From the NCBI GenBank assembly GCA_001643675.2, contig LSRY02000064.1, positions 124,001 to 188,000 of the forward strand: DNA of 64,000 nucleotides. Reading direction: 5' to 3'. Source of the stretch: Monocercomonoides exilis. Its lineage: Eukaryota; Preaxostyla; Oxymonadida; Polymastigidae. The notes beneath the pieces are model-generated. The model saw nothing but the letters and a program-made list of their open reading frames with translations, was not told the origin of the DNA and ran no database searches. A program made the position numbers and the translations under genes. Shown here piece by piece: positions 1 through 12,500 of this stretch. Position 1 is the first letter of the stretch. Each line of letters opens with the position of its first letter.

Positions 1-587
1 CAATTGTCAAAGAAATCAAATATGTTCGAGAAGAAAACATTCAAAACAAAATTTGCGCGTATAAAAAACAACATGGCATTATTGAACTCTTTGAAAAAAC
101 AAAATGTTGTCTGAAGCGGAAAAATCATTTCATTGTTTTCATTAAAATGAATAATTCATCAAATATATTCATTTGATGAAACTGATAGTTTACTATTACG
201 CAAGTTCATTGCTGTGATGTCATTGACGAGATATGCATCTAATATTAAATTTTTGTTATTTTCATTTGGAAGAAAAAAAGTCCTTTCAAATTTAACGCAT
301 TAAACATAAACGAAAGGATGAATATTTTTTCTTAGCTTTTCTTTACATGCTTTTAATATATATAAAATCATTATTCAATATGTATCGAGCACGAAAAATG
401 AATTGTTCCACTTCACATTCATTCGAAAACAAAATGGGGAAAAAAAATTGAAATAAGAAATTTATGGATTCATTCTCAGTTCTTTTTTGATGTTGAAATG
501 CAAACTTTGATGTTTTTGTATCTTTTTCAGAATTATCAATGTTTTGATGAATTCTCCCAATATAAAAATTTCTTTTATTTTCATTGC
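1..587. other. AT-rich upstream region, no supported gene
   Basis: This stretch is very AT-rich with frequent stops in all frames and no recognisable domain. It probably holds the promoter and 5' untranslated region of the giant gene that follows. A short open stretch in the same frame as the first proposed exon runs back to about 498. It contains possible splice acceptors near 532 and 593, so an extra upstream exon cannot be excluded. Confidence 0.5.
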
Positions 588-3500
588 ATGCAGAGCAAAG
601 CTCATGAAGAAATATCTATCCGAAAAAATCGCACAACTGTAAAAACTTTTGATCAATCATTGGATATATTTCTTCGAGCTGGATATTCTAAAAAACATGA
701 AATAACAACAAAATTACTTCCTATCGCATTTGTGCCTTCAGAACCTAATGTGCTGAACGAACGAATAAGTATTTCGAAGGTCTGCTTTTTCAAAATTATC
801 GAGATATTTTATAAAAGTTTAATTCAACAAATTTTAAGAAACGCATAACAAAGCAATTATTTGATGCTTATTTGAAAAAGTCGGAGTTAGTGACTGAAAG
901 GTTTCGAAAATCCGCAGAAACTTGTAGCATCCTTTCAAAGAAGCACATGCTTTTTGCTACTGCTTCTTTGATATCCTCTAGACCATTTAACCCATCTCAT
1001 ATTCAATCATTATTGAGAGATCTGTGCAGATTGGAAGTCTATTTCCTTGAAACTTCTTCATTATTTTTTAATTCTGCAGCATATTTTTTGGAAAGCAAAT
1101 ACCAAACGCTTAAGAGCTTTGAGCAGCGGAAAAATGATTTGCCATTAGCAAGGATTTGTATCGATCCGCTTTTTGATTGTCAATCAGACAAACTTTTGCG
1201 AAGTTATTTCCGCCAAATAATCGGAATACGCCATAAATGCTATGTTATTGAACGCTCTGTAACAGAATGGACGAGAACTGTTGCAGAAGCATCATATAAC
1301 ATCCGAGCGATGCATTTGAGTCATCTAATAATGCAGAGTCAGCTACATCCTCAAGCAAGTTATTCCTCTCCTCAACAGGATCGACAGAATTCTCATCGTC
1401 AATCCGTTCTGAAGATCTCAAATTTCATATTGGATTCACTTCCAAAAGTTGAAAAGAATAATGTGAAGACTGAGAATTCATTATCAGTTTCAACTTCTTC
1501 TGCAAATTCCTTCTCTTCCGCAAATTCTTCTGCATTTGGGTCTGACTTGCCTCGTTCAGTTTCTTCGCCTTCATTTTTGCGGTCTGGCAGCTTTTTCCCG
1601 TCTGTTGAAGATTCAGCTGCAGCAGGAATGAGGAAGATTTTGATGGATGATCGCTTTGAAGAGGGAAAGAAGATAAGGCAGTGGGTGAAAGAGCAGCTGA
1701 AGGGAGAGGATAGAGAAAGAACATCAGAAGAAGAAACACAAAAGAACAAAAGAACATTTTGTGAAATAAATGAAAGTGAAAGAGAAAAAGGAATAACAAC
1801 TAAGAAGGAATTTAACTCTTCACAAGAAAAGAATTTATCATCTTTGCGATTAAATTCTTTGTATTCGTTGATTTCTTCTCTTTCTGATGAAATAATAGAC
1901 ACTCTCTTGAAACCACTCTCACTTAAACTGCCTCCTTTGATGAAATCTGCTGCCATTGATACCAAAAGTACCATAGAAAACATTGAAAATGATAAAGCTA
2001 GTGAAGATATCCGAAGTTTTGATGCATCTTTTCGGAACGCAAGAAATATTAGCAATTTTAATGCGCAGAATATTTTGCCAGATAAAGAAAAACTGTTGCT
2101 TGCTTCGGACTCTTCTTCTTCTATTTTGAGCAGAAAAATCACGAAATTTCCTCTTTCAGCAAAATTATCATTGGAAGCTCTTCTTCTCAAATCTCTTCTT
2201 CCTACTCTTATTCCATTTGTGTTGCTTCAGCCAGAAAATGATTTTTCTTCTGAATTTGCTTTATCTTCGCCTTTTGTTGGACAAATAGAGCAAACTGGTG
2301 AAGAGTCGCATTCAATTGTGAAATTGACTGAAAAAAGCAAATGTACAAGTATTATAAGCAAAGAACAAAACAAAGATTCATTGCTCATTCGAAATGCTGA
2401 TTCGATAAAGAATCTCAATCATTCCATGCCAGTTCAAACAAACCTTCACTCAATCCTCAGCCAACCTTATCAGCCTCCAACAAATAAAACCAGAAATCCA
2501 GTTAAACACACAGATTATCCTTCTTTTTGTCCATCTTCAGAAGCATTAGACACCTTTTTCATTCTTCAGCTCCGTTGGCTTCAGTTCCTCCCCTTTCATT
2601 CACTTCATGCAGCAGTCATTAAATATCTGATGCAAATGAATGAAATGGAAGAGAAGAACGCAGCAGCTGAATGGGCAAAGATTGAGAAAAAGAAGAGAAG
2701 AGAAGAGAGAAAGAGAAGGAAGATGGAAAGGGAAGAGGAGAAAAAGAGAAGAGAGAAAGAAATGAATATGATGAGATTCTTTGATTTTGACAGCAAAGTG
2801 TATTCGATTGAAAGAGAGTCGCAAAAGAGAGAGCAAATGCTGATGGCAAAGGAAGACAAGAACTGCAATGTTTTTTGTTTGAATGTGGAGTTAAAAGAAA
2901 CTTCAATCACACAAAAAGATTTGATAAGACAAACTGAGCTAAGCGCAATAAAAGGAAAATTGAAAGAAAAAATGAAATCTTCAAATAAAGTTGATGTCAA
3001 ACAACAGAACAATAAACCACAATTCATATTCTCACATCTTTTTTCTTCTTCGTCTTCGTCTTCGTCTTCGCCTTCTCATCCATTTAATCTTCCTTCTCCT
3101 TCATCAAACTCATCCTCTTTTTCAATGAAAACTCCGTCTCCTTCTCTTCACACGCTTTTTCTGTCGCTTTTTGTTCCTCCGCCTCCCTCACTCACATCAA
3201 CTGCACTTCATCTGGACTCTTTTCACCATTCAATTCTTAATCACCAATGCAATCAATCATTTTCATTGTCTTCTTCTTCTTCTTCTTCTATTTCTTCTTC
3301 TATCTCTTCTTCTTCTCTTCGTTCTTATCATTTTCCCAAACAGCCTTCTTTCCTGTCTCCTCTTTATCCTTCCTCTTCCTTCTATCTCTCTTCCTCTCTT
3401 TCTTCGTCTTCGAAGCACTGGAAGATGGAAACTTCGATTCCGCCTTGTTTTTCTCCTTCAGCAGCTGATCTTCAGCCCATTGTAAATGTAATGGACGAGT

Positions 3501-6500
3501 TTGGTTATGTAACAGGGGGAATTTCTGAAGCGGCGGATGCAGTCAAAAGGGGAATTAATTGGGACAGTTTAGAAGAATTAGAAAGAAGAGAATGTGAAAA
3601 TAAGCAAGATAAACAACAGGAAATAAGAAATTTATCAGATGAAGCCAACAATGTGAATTCCAATGCGATCAATCAACCAGAACTGCCCTCGTTGAATGAC
3701 AATGATTTCATTCCACCTTCTTTTATTTCTCTTCATTCTCCCACAACATCCACATCATCTGCATTTCACAGCTATTCCATTTCACATTCACTGCCAGCCA
3801 CTTCAGCCACTTCAAACAAGAGCTCGTTGGAACACACACACAACTCAGATGTTCCTTCGCTTCATTCTTTCTCTTCTTCTGCTCTTCCTTCGAATGCTTT
3901 GTCCTCTTCTCTTGTTGAATCACATACTATTTCTGTGTCTTCTACGAACTCAACATCATCTTCTTCTCCACTTTCTCCTTCTCCTTCTCCTTCTCCTTCT
4001 CCTTCTTTTCTTCTTGCTGTTTTTTCTTCAATCCCTTCTTTTCATTCACGTTCTCTCTCTTCACGTCATCTTCAATTCACTTCTCATTCTCTTTCATCAG
4101 TCGAGCCAATAACATCATCGCAATTATCATCATCTTCTTCTTCCATTCCTTCTTCTTTTCCCTCTTCTTCCTTCTCTTCCTCCTTCTCTTCCTCCTTCTC
4201 CCCCATTCACCCTTCCCATCTCCTCTCCTTCTTCCCTTCGCTTTCCTTCTCCTCTTCTTCTCCTTTGGACGACCTCCACCGCATTTCTGAGTCTGTTTCA
4301 TTGACACGCACAGCCGCCAAGCAGCTCATCCATCGAGAAGTGGAGAAGCAGAAGGAGATCGACAGAAAGAGAGAGGAAGAAGAGAGAGAAAGAGAAGCAG
4401 AGGAGGAGAAGAAGAGGGTGGAGAGGGAGATGAGAGAGAGGGCGAAGGAGAAGCTGAGGCAGGCGCGCATCAAACAGGAGAACGAGATGAAAGAGGAGAT
4501 GGAGAGGGAAGAGATGATTAAGAGGAAGAAGCTGAAGGAAAGAGAAAGAGAGTACAGGAAGCGGCAGATGAAGAAGATTAAAGAGGAAAGAAAAGCGCTG
4601 AGAAAGAGAAGGAAAGAGAGAAAAATGGAGTATTTGAACTTGAAGCAGATGATTGGCACAAAAGACCCCTTTTTGATGCGCCGCCCGCCGCAGATGCTGA
4701 CAACACCTTCGATCTACTTCCCAAACAGAAGAAATTCTCATTCTTCTTCCTCCTCCTCCTCTGCTTCTTCTTCTTCTTTGGATGTTCCAAGTATTTCATC
4801 TGTGCCTGCATCTTCGCTTCATCCTTCAATTAGCATTGCTCCTCCTGTTATGCTTTCATCCTCCTCATCCTCATCATCAATTTCTTCTTTTCCTTCTTCT
4901 CATTCACATTCTTCTTCATCTCCGTCTTCTCCTTCTGCTCTTCCTGCTTCTCTTTCTCTTGCCCTCTCTTCTTCCCAATATCAGTCAAGACAGCCTGCTC
5001 CTTCTGCTCCTTCTCTTCGGTCTTCAAACAGAAACGGAAGGAGAAATTTTTCCTCTCCTTCTTCTGCAGCTGGAATGAATTCTTCTTCTTCTTCTTCTTC
5101 TTCTTCTCTTCCTTTGCATCCGAATCTGCATTCTTCTCTTTCTTTTTCTCCGCTTTCACCTTCTTCACATGCTCTTCATTCACCTCATACACTTAACTCT
5201 TCACATCCTTCATTGTCTTCTTCCTCCTCCTCCTCTTCTTCTTCTTCTTTGTCTTCTTCTCCCAAATTGGACGATTCATCAGAAATTCCAAAGGAAGCAC
5301 GTCATTCAACAGCAAGATGTGTTCCTGGGGCTGGTAAATTGTCTGTTCCTGGTTTGACTTCATCGTCATCATCATCATCACCATCATCATCTCCTTCTTC
5401 TTCTCATTCTTCTCCTTCTCCTTCTTCTCCTTCTTCTCCTTCACATTCACATTCCCATCCTCACTCTCATTCCTCTCCTTCTCCCTCTGCTGATTCCACT
5501 CGTCAGACAATTGTTGCCCAGAAGAGACTCATCTCAGCCATTTCTTCTAATTTCATCGAAGACAGCAATTCAAACAAAACTCAAAATGAACCAGAACAAA
5601 CAGAATATTACGATGAACGATTCGAAGACGATACGCTTTTGCTGAGTGAAATGGCACAGAATTCGCACAATCATCGTTCTGGCTCTGCTGATTCATCGAG
5701 TCGCCATCTGATGAACAAGGAAGAGCTGATGGAGCATCTCTTTCAGCAGTCGAAGAAGAGGATGAAAGAGATACAGCAGCTGGCACCTCAAATGTGCGTC
5801 CCTTCTTCTCCTTCAGAGCTGATCAATAAGAAGAAGAAAGAGAAAGAGAAGGAAAAGGAGGAGGAAGAAGAAGAAAATGAAAGGAAAAATTTAACACTTA
5901 CCAGAATCAAAAATTCTAAAGACAATGCAACAAAAGAAAAAACCAGCCAAAACAAAGCCAAACACAACAAAAGCAGCGAAAGAACATCGTCTTCTGTTCA
6001 TTCATCACGCAAAAGCAGGATGCATCCACTCGATTCGCATCATCACGCACACACGCCAACACTTTCATTGAGACATCAGCAGACAGACATGCAGAAGTAC
6101 TTTGCACAAATTCGCCCTTCTTCTCTTTCTCCTTCTTCTGTCCAGGCAAGAATTCTGAAGGCAAAGGAACTGCCTGTAACAACTGATCATTCTCCTAATT
6201 ATAAATCGTCTTCTTCATCCGCTTCTTCTTCTTCTGTTTCTTCTTCTTCCTCTTCTCTTTCTGCATCGCCTCCATCTTTCCTCTCCTCCTCCTTCAACTC
6301 CACACACAACTGTATCCGATTTGTTCCCCTCTCTTCCACACTACCCCAGCCACAGTCGTTGTATTCTACCTCTTCCTCTTCCTCCGCTTCCTCCTCAATC
6401 CTTCTTCATGGCGCTGAGCATCTGTCTCCAAGTGTCAGTTCATATCACAGCAACACCTCAGAACTGCTATCTCCTCAAAGATCATCCAACTTCCAAACAT

Positions 6501-9500
6501 TCTATTCGTCTTCCCATTTGAAAGTGTATGACGAGGTATCTGACTCAGAATTGGACGATTTTGAAGGACTGATGGCAAATTCATACAGTCTTGAAGAGGA
6601 GGAAGAAGAAGAGATAGAAGAAGAGGTGGATGAAGAAAGGAAGACAAATAAGGAAGATACAGAAATGACTGAACGCACAGGGACATCTTACAGCACAGCT
6701 TATTCAACATTATCCTCTCACAACACTCACTCCACAAAAAACATCGTCTCTTCTCCTTCTTTTCGTTCCTCTCGCTCTTTCTATCTGTCTCACTCTCATC
6801 GGCATCTCATGCACCATCACAATCACAATCACAATCATCGTCAGGGGCATCATCAGTTCAATCACAGATCTCATAGAAATATGCTCCATTCGCTTTATTT
6901 GCCAGACAAGCGCTTGCTCTCTTCTTCTTCTGTTGCATTGTTTCCATTGGCTTCTCGTCATTTAACGCATTCAAGCACAAATGCATCTCTTTTGCCCTCT
7001 TGTCTTCTGCCTTCCACAGCAGCAGACGCAGAAATGACTGCAAAAGCAACACAATCATTTTTTGCTCTTTCTCACATTCGCAAACATGTATCGCAGAATT
7101 GGCATCTTTTGACTCCGCTGCATCTGACGCTGTTTATCTCTGCACTTATTCAGTCGATGATGACTACGCCTTTCACTACTGTTCGGTTTATATTCGCCTA
7201 TTTATTCCAGATGAATGGAGGAAGGGGCAATAGATCGTTTTGGAATGAAAAAAGAGAGAAGAATAAAAACGATGAAGTAAAACAAAGTGATGGAATGTCT
7301 TATCGTTCAAAGAGCAAAAATATCAGAAAACGGAAAACAGCTTCTTGTCAGAGTGATCAAGACAGTGACACACAACATTCAGTTTCCTCTCTTTCGTCTG
7401 CCTCTTCTCTTTCATCTTATATCCCCACCAGTGACATTGAAGCACTTCCAGATGATAAGAAGTATAGAATGTTTTATGTGGCAAACGAACATGGCAGTTT
7501 GCAGCAGATTGCAAAGCAGAAAACAACAGATGAAATACGATCAGAGATAAAAGAAGAGAAAAAAAGAGAGAGGAGAAGAAGAAGGAAAAGGAAAATGCGC
7601 AAAAAGATGTACAAAAAAAGATTGTTTGAAAAAATTCACAAGAAAATCAATATTTTGGAAAAATTACTTCAAGTTCCAAAAGGAAAAGCTCTTACAGAGG
7701 GATATGACGATAAAGATGGAATGCAAAGCAGACTGGGAAAAGAAGCTGAGAACAATATTTTTGTTGAATCAGAAGAATCATCATCATCTTCTTCTTCTTC
7801 TTCTTTGTTGTCTTATTGCTTTGATGATAGCGATTCCAATGAAGAAGATTCTTGTTTTTCTTTTCTTCCATTTTTTTCTTCTTCATTCTCATCTTCTTTT
7901 TTCCCATTTTCAATTTCATTTTCTCATTCTTCTGTTCGCTCTCCTTTCTCTTTCAGTGTACCTTCAAACTCTCCCTTTTCCACTCTATTAGATAGACTGC
8001 CTCCTTCTTATCTACCTTCGTTGATATTCTTCATTGGAGCAATTGAATGCGTTATTTCTTTGACTTTGGAGTCTGTGATGGACAACTCATTGTTTGTCAG
8101 AAGTGAGAAAGATGAGGAAGAGATGGAGAAAGAGAAGGCTGTTAGAGAAAGGGCAAGACGGATTGAACTGCTTAGAAGAAGAGCCCAAAGAAGACAAAAG
8201 AAAGAGAGGGAGGAAGAAAAGAGGAGGAAGAAAGAGGAGAAGATTCCAGTTGTTATTACGCAAGAAAACGTAAATGCGCAAAAAGAGGTGATTGAAAAGA
8301 ATGGAGATAACAAGGAAAATGTTATGTCACCACAAGAAGAGAACGAAGACGATGATTTGGAGTCGATATTGTCTACGTTGTCGCGCAGGTTGGATGAAAC
8401 AAAGGAAAAGAAGAGAAAAATTAGAGCAAATAAAGAAAAGGAAAAAGAAAAAGAAAAAGAAAAAGAAAAAGAAAGTGAAAAAGATGACGCAAAGGATATT
8501 CAAATCGAAAATGAGAATCCCAAAGAACAAAGCTCAAAGATCGTAGATAACTATTGCTCAGAAAGCAAAACAATCGTTGAAATTGCAGAGAAACAGAAAG
8601 AAAAGAAGGAAGAACAGAAGTTTTTAATGCCACTGCCACGTCCACCACGCAAATCGAGAACACCTCCAACTGTTTCAACAACTAAAGAAAAAGCATCTCT
8701 AAAAGTTCAGCCATCGTCTGCTTCTTCATCCAAATATCAATCAGGCGATGATAATGATCTGTTTGATGGATATGAAGAACTGATGAGGTTGAAAGGGAAG
8801 TTAGTCGAAGATGAACCGAAGGAAAGTAAAGTGACTCAAGAAGATGATGAAAACAAGAAAAAGAGAGAAGCATCTGAAGGCAAAGCCAAAACCAAAAAGG
8901 GAAAGAAAGGTTCAAAAAAGAAAGGCAAAAAATCAAACAAGGAGAGAAAAGCTGCAGGCAAAGAAAACAGCATTCAAACTGAAGACAATCAAAGTGTTGT
9001 GTCACAAGCACAATCCACATTGTCAGATGAGTCAACGAAGACAAGGCAAACATCAGTCAGCTGCACTCACACTTACAAAAGCCGCAATTCTGCCTCAAAA
9101 GCACATTCGAGTGACAAAAAGCGCAGTCATAAATCAACTTCTTTGTGTTCATATTCTCTTCTTTCCAAGACACCCCCACCTTCTCCTCATCCTCCGTCGC
9201 CTACTTCGTCCTATCGGAGAGTGTCTTCGGCGTCTCCTTCTGCTTCTGCATCTGTTTCTCCTTCTGCTTCGGCTTCTGCTTCTTCTTCACAAAATGACAG
9301 CGTGCCAATCCGCCAGACAATTGCTGGTGCATCATCATCCCACAAATCCAGACGGCCTCCCATTCCAATCAGTTCAAAGGACATTCACAGCAAAGATTCT
9401 CGTTCTTCTTCGAATTCTTCAGCTGCTTTCGTTTCGCCTGCCAACAGACCCAATCGCTCGCCTCGCAGTCCAACATCCACTTTGTCTTCAACAGCACCTT

Positions 9501-12500
9501 CACACTTGTTTTCTCTATCAAACTTTGCTCCATCGACAAACACAATGAAGCTTCCATCTTCACCTTCACCTTCACCTCGCTCCCCTTTTCTCGAAATGAA
9601 CAGACAGATTTTTGTGGAAAATGAAAGCACAGCACAAACAAACAGCCAGAAAATAGAACAAAAATCGGTTCGTGCAGAAGAGAGAAGAAGGAAAGAGAGA
9701 AGCTTGTCGAATTCAACTACAGTGCACGAAAAGCATCTTTCTTTGGAGAAGACAGAAAATGATGAAGACAACGAAAGTGATGTGTCGTTCCGTTCTTCGA
9801 AAAGTTTAGCTTCGACCTGCAATTCAACAGCACTTGATGGTTCTGTTGTCGAATACAGCGTAGACAGAGAGAGTGAGGATAATATCAGTATGACTTCAAG
9901 TAAATTTGATATGTTGAAAGAAGCAGGAGAAGATGAGGAGGAAGAAAAGAAGGAGTTGGCTGAGCAGAAATTGAGCATCAAAAGCCACACTCTCAGCTTT
10001 TTGGAAAACGTTGTGCCAAAAATACATTCATTGTTGCCTTTTCATGTTGCAAACGGAAAATCAATGGAAGAGCCACCATCTTCTATTAATTCGATAGGCA
10101 AAGAAAAATCAAGAAAAAACAAAGCATCTCAATTCGCATCTTCTTCATCTTCTTCTGTGATACCTTCAGCTGGTTCTCATGCGAAAGCAGAGCCATCGGT
10201 TTTGTCTTTGTCACCAATATCGTCCTCGCATACTTCTTCCTCGCATTCTATTTTGAACTCTTCAAATTCTAATTCAACTGACAGCACGATAAGTGACATG
10301 AATAGCTCGCAGAATTCTTCTTTCCCAGTTTCAATGTTTTGTTCCTCTCCTTTCCTGCATTTTCCAGCAGACATATCCACCACATCTACCTCGTCCATCC
10401 TGGAGCACATTCACTTTATCTCACAATCTCTGCAACATTTCTGTAAGATGCCGATTACATTGGAAGAAGAACGATGGATGAGCCAAGAAAAGAGTAATGC
10501 TGAAGACAATGGTCAAAACAAAATTAAAGATGTGGCACAGAACAGCAATTACAAAGACGAAGTGAAAGATAAATCAGCCAATGATGCTCTTTTGATTCAA
10601 TCTTCGACAGTCACTGTTATCCAATATTCTTCTTCATTTTCTTCACCAACATTTCGTTTCCCTGTCAACATTCTGACTTCTTCCCTTTCTCTATCTCCTT
10701 TTCTGATTGTATCACCTTCTGTATCATCAGTAGACCTAACATCCACATGCTGTTTCAATTGCTCCACTGCAGTTTCAAAGATCACTTCTCAACGTCTTTC
10801 ATCTGTTCCATCAACTCAACAACAAACTGACCATGAATGCCTTCAAACAGATTCGATAATTTTGCCTGTTGGAAACTCGATGGTTGAAGAAGTTGATGTA
10901 ATTGGTGCAATTAATTCTAAGCAAATACTTTCGCTTTTCCAGTTTTTGAGGGAACATTTTCCACCTTTCATTGTCTATGTCTTGTTGAATGTCATGATCA
11001 ACAATACATATTCCATATTTTTTCAATCGCTTCAGCCAGAATTAGATTTTGCTTCTTCTTCTTCTTTCTTTTTGAGCAACTCTTTTTTCATTCATCTTCA
11101 GCAAAGCTATCCTTTTTCTTTTCCTTCTCCCTTTTTGATTTCTTCACCTCTTTACTCAGCAAGCCTGTCAGAAACTTATGTTTCTCCGTCTCCAACTGTG
11201 TTATCAGCATCTGCATCTGCAACAACTGCTTCCAAAATGTCTTCTGATAGAACCCCTTCACAAAATCCTTCATTATCGTTATCTTCAAATGCATCGATTG
11301 AAAATAAACGTTTGGGTACTGTTCCAATGGATGTGAACTCTTTGCCTGAAAGCTCAACAAGTTCCATTCAACAGACATTGACAGTTGAATATCCTCTTCT
11401 GATGGAGACAGAAGAAGAAAAAATGGAAAGAGAAAGCGTCATTTTTGCTTCGGAAAGGAGGAAAAAGAAGAAGAGAAGTAATCGAAAGATACAGAAAGAA
11501 AGAATTTCAGATCAAAAAGAGATGGATGAAACCAAAACTTTGGATTCAAACGAGAGAAGTGAAACAGAAAGTGATGAAAAGAATTCAGTTCTCAGTAGAA
11601 AAAGCAGAAAACGGAGAGAATTTGCAGATAATAGATTTAAGAATAAGTCTTTATCCACAAATGGCAAGGAATTACAATCACAAAACAATGATTCTGAAAG
11701 CATAGAAGCTATTTCAAATCATCAGATCGAGCAGAAAGGAAATAAGCACATTGTCAAAATATCTAACAGTCGAGAAACAGACAAAATGCACTCTACTTTG
11801 GCTGTGTCATACGAAAAAGAAGGAAAATATTTTGATGCAGAAATGTTTGATAATGTTTCAATGACACCTTCCTTGATGTCTTACACACGTTTTTATCCGT
11901 TTTCATTGATGGACTCAGAAAGCGATGGAGATGAAAAGAATGCAAAGAATTCGAATAAGAAAGAAGACGATAATAAAAGCCACAGTTATCTCAAAAGAAA
12001 AGAGAGAAGAAAAAGGAAAAGAACGAGTAATGGTTCAAATTCAGCAGGAAGGCATCAACATAAAGATCACAAACCAGATGAGAAAACAAATGAAATAAAA
12101 AATGATTCTCTTGAAGCATCATTGCCATCCTCTGCAAATCATTCTGCTGAATCTTCTCCAAAGTTTATTCTGTCTTCGTCTTCTCCTTCAAATCTATCTG
12201 ATTCTGAATGTTCCACCTCTTCATCCACTCAATCTTCTGCCTCTGATTACTTAAGTGATCAGTTGATCGAGTCTCCTTATTTATACACTTCTTCAGAGCC
12301 TTCTTCCTTCTCTTCCACCCCTGCATCTGATAGCCAAGATTCACATTCTTTTCATTCTTACTCTCGTTCTTCATCTCCTGATTTTTCTGATCAATCATTG
12401 CCATCGTCATTTTCTTCACATTCTTCTTTTTCTTCTTCTGAGCAAGGAAATGTTTCTTTGTATGCTTCTGATGAACTTTCAATGAGACATGTACTTCATG

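Noticed and set aside
872-872. TTG as start of the giant gene
   Set aside because: A eukaryotic gene is unlikely to start at TTG. The frame is open back to 815 after a TAA, and an intron at 780-838 joins it in phase to an ATG-initiated exon at 588.
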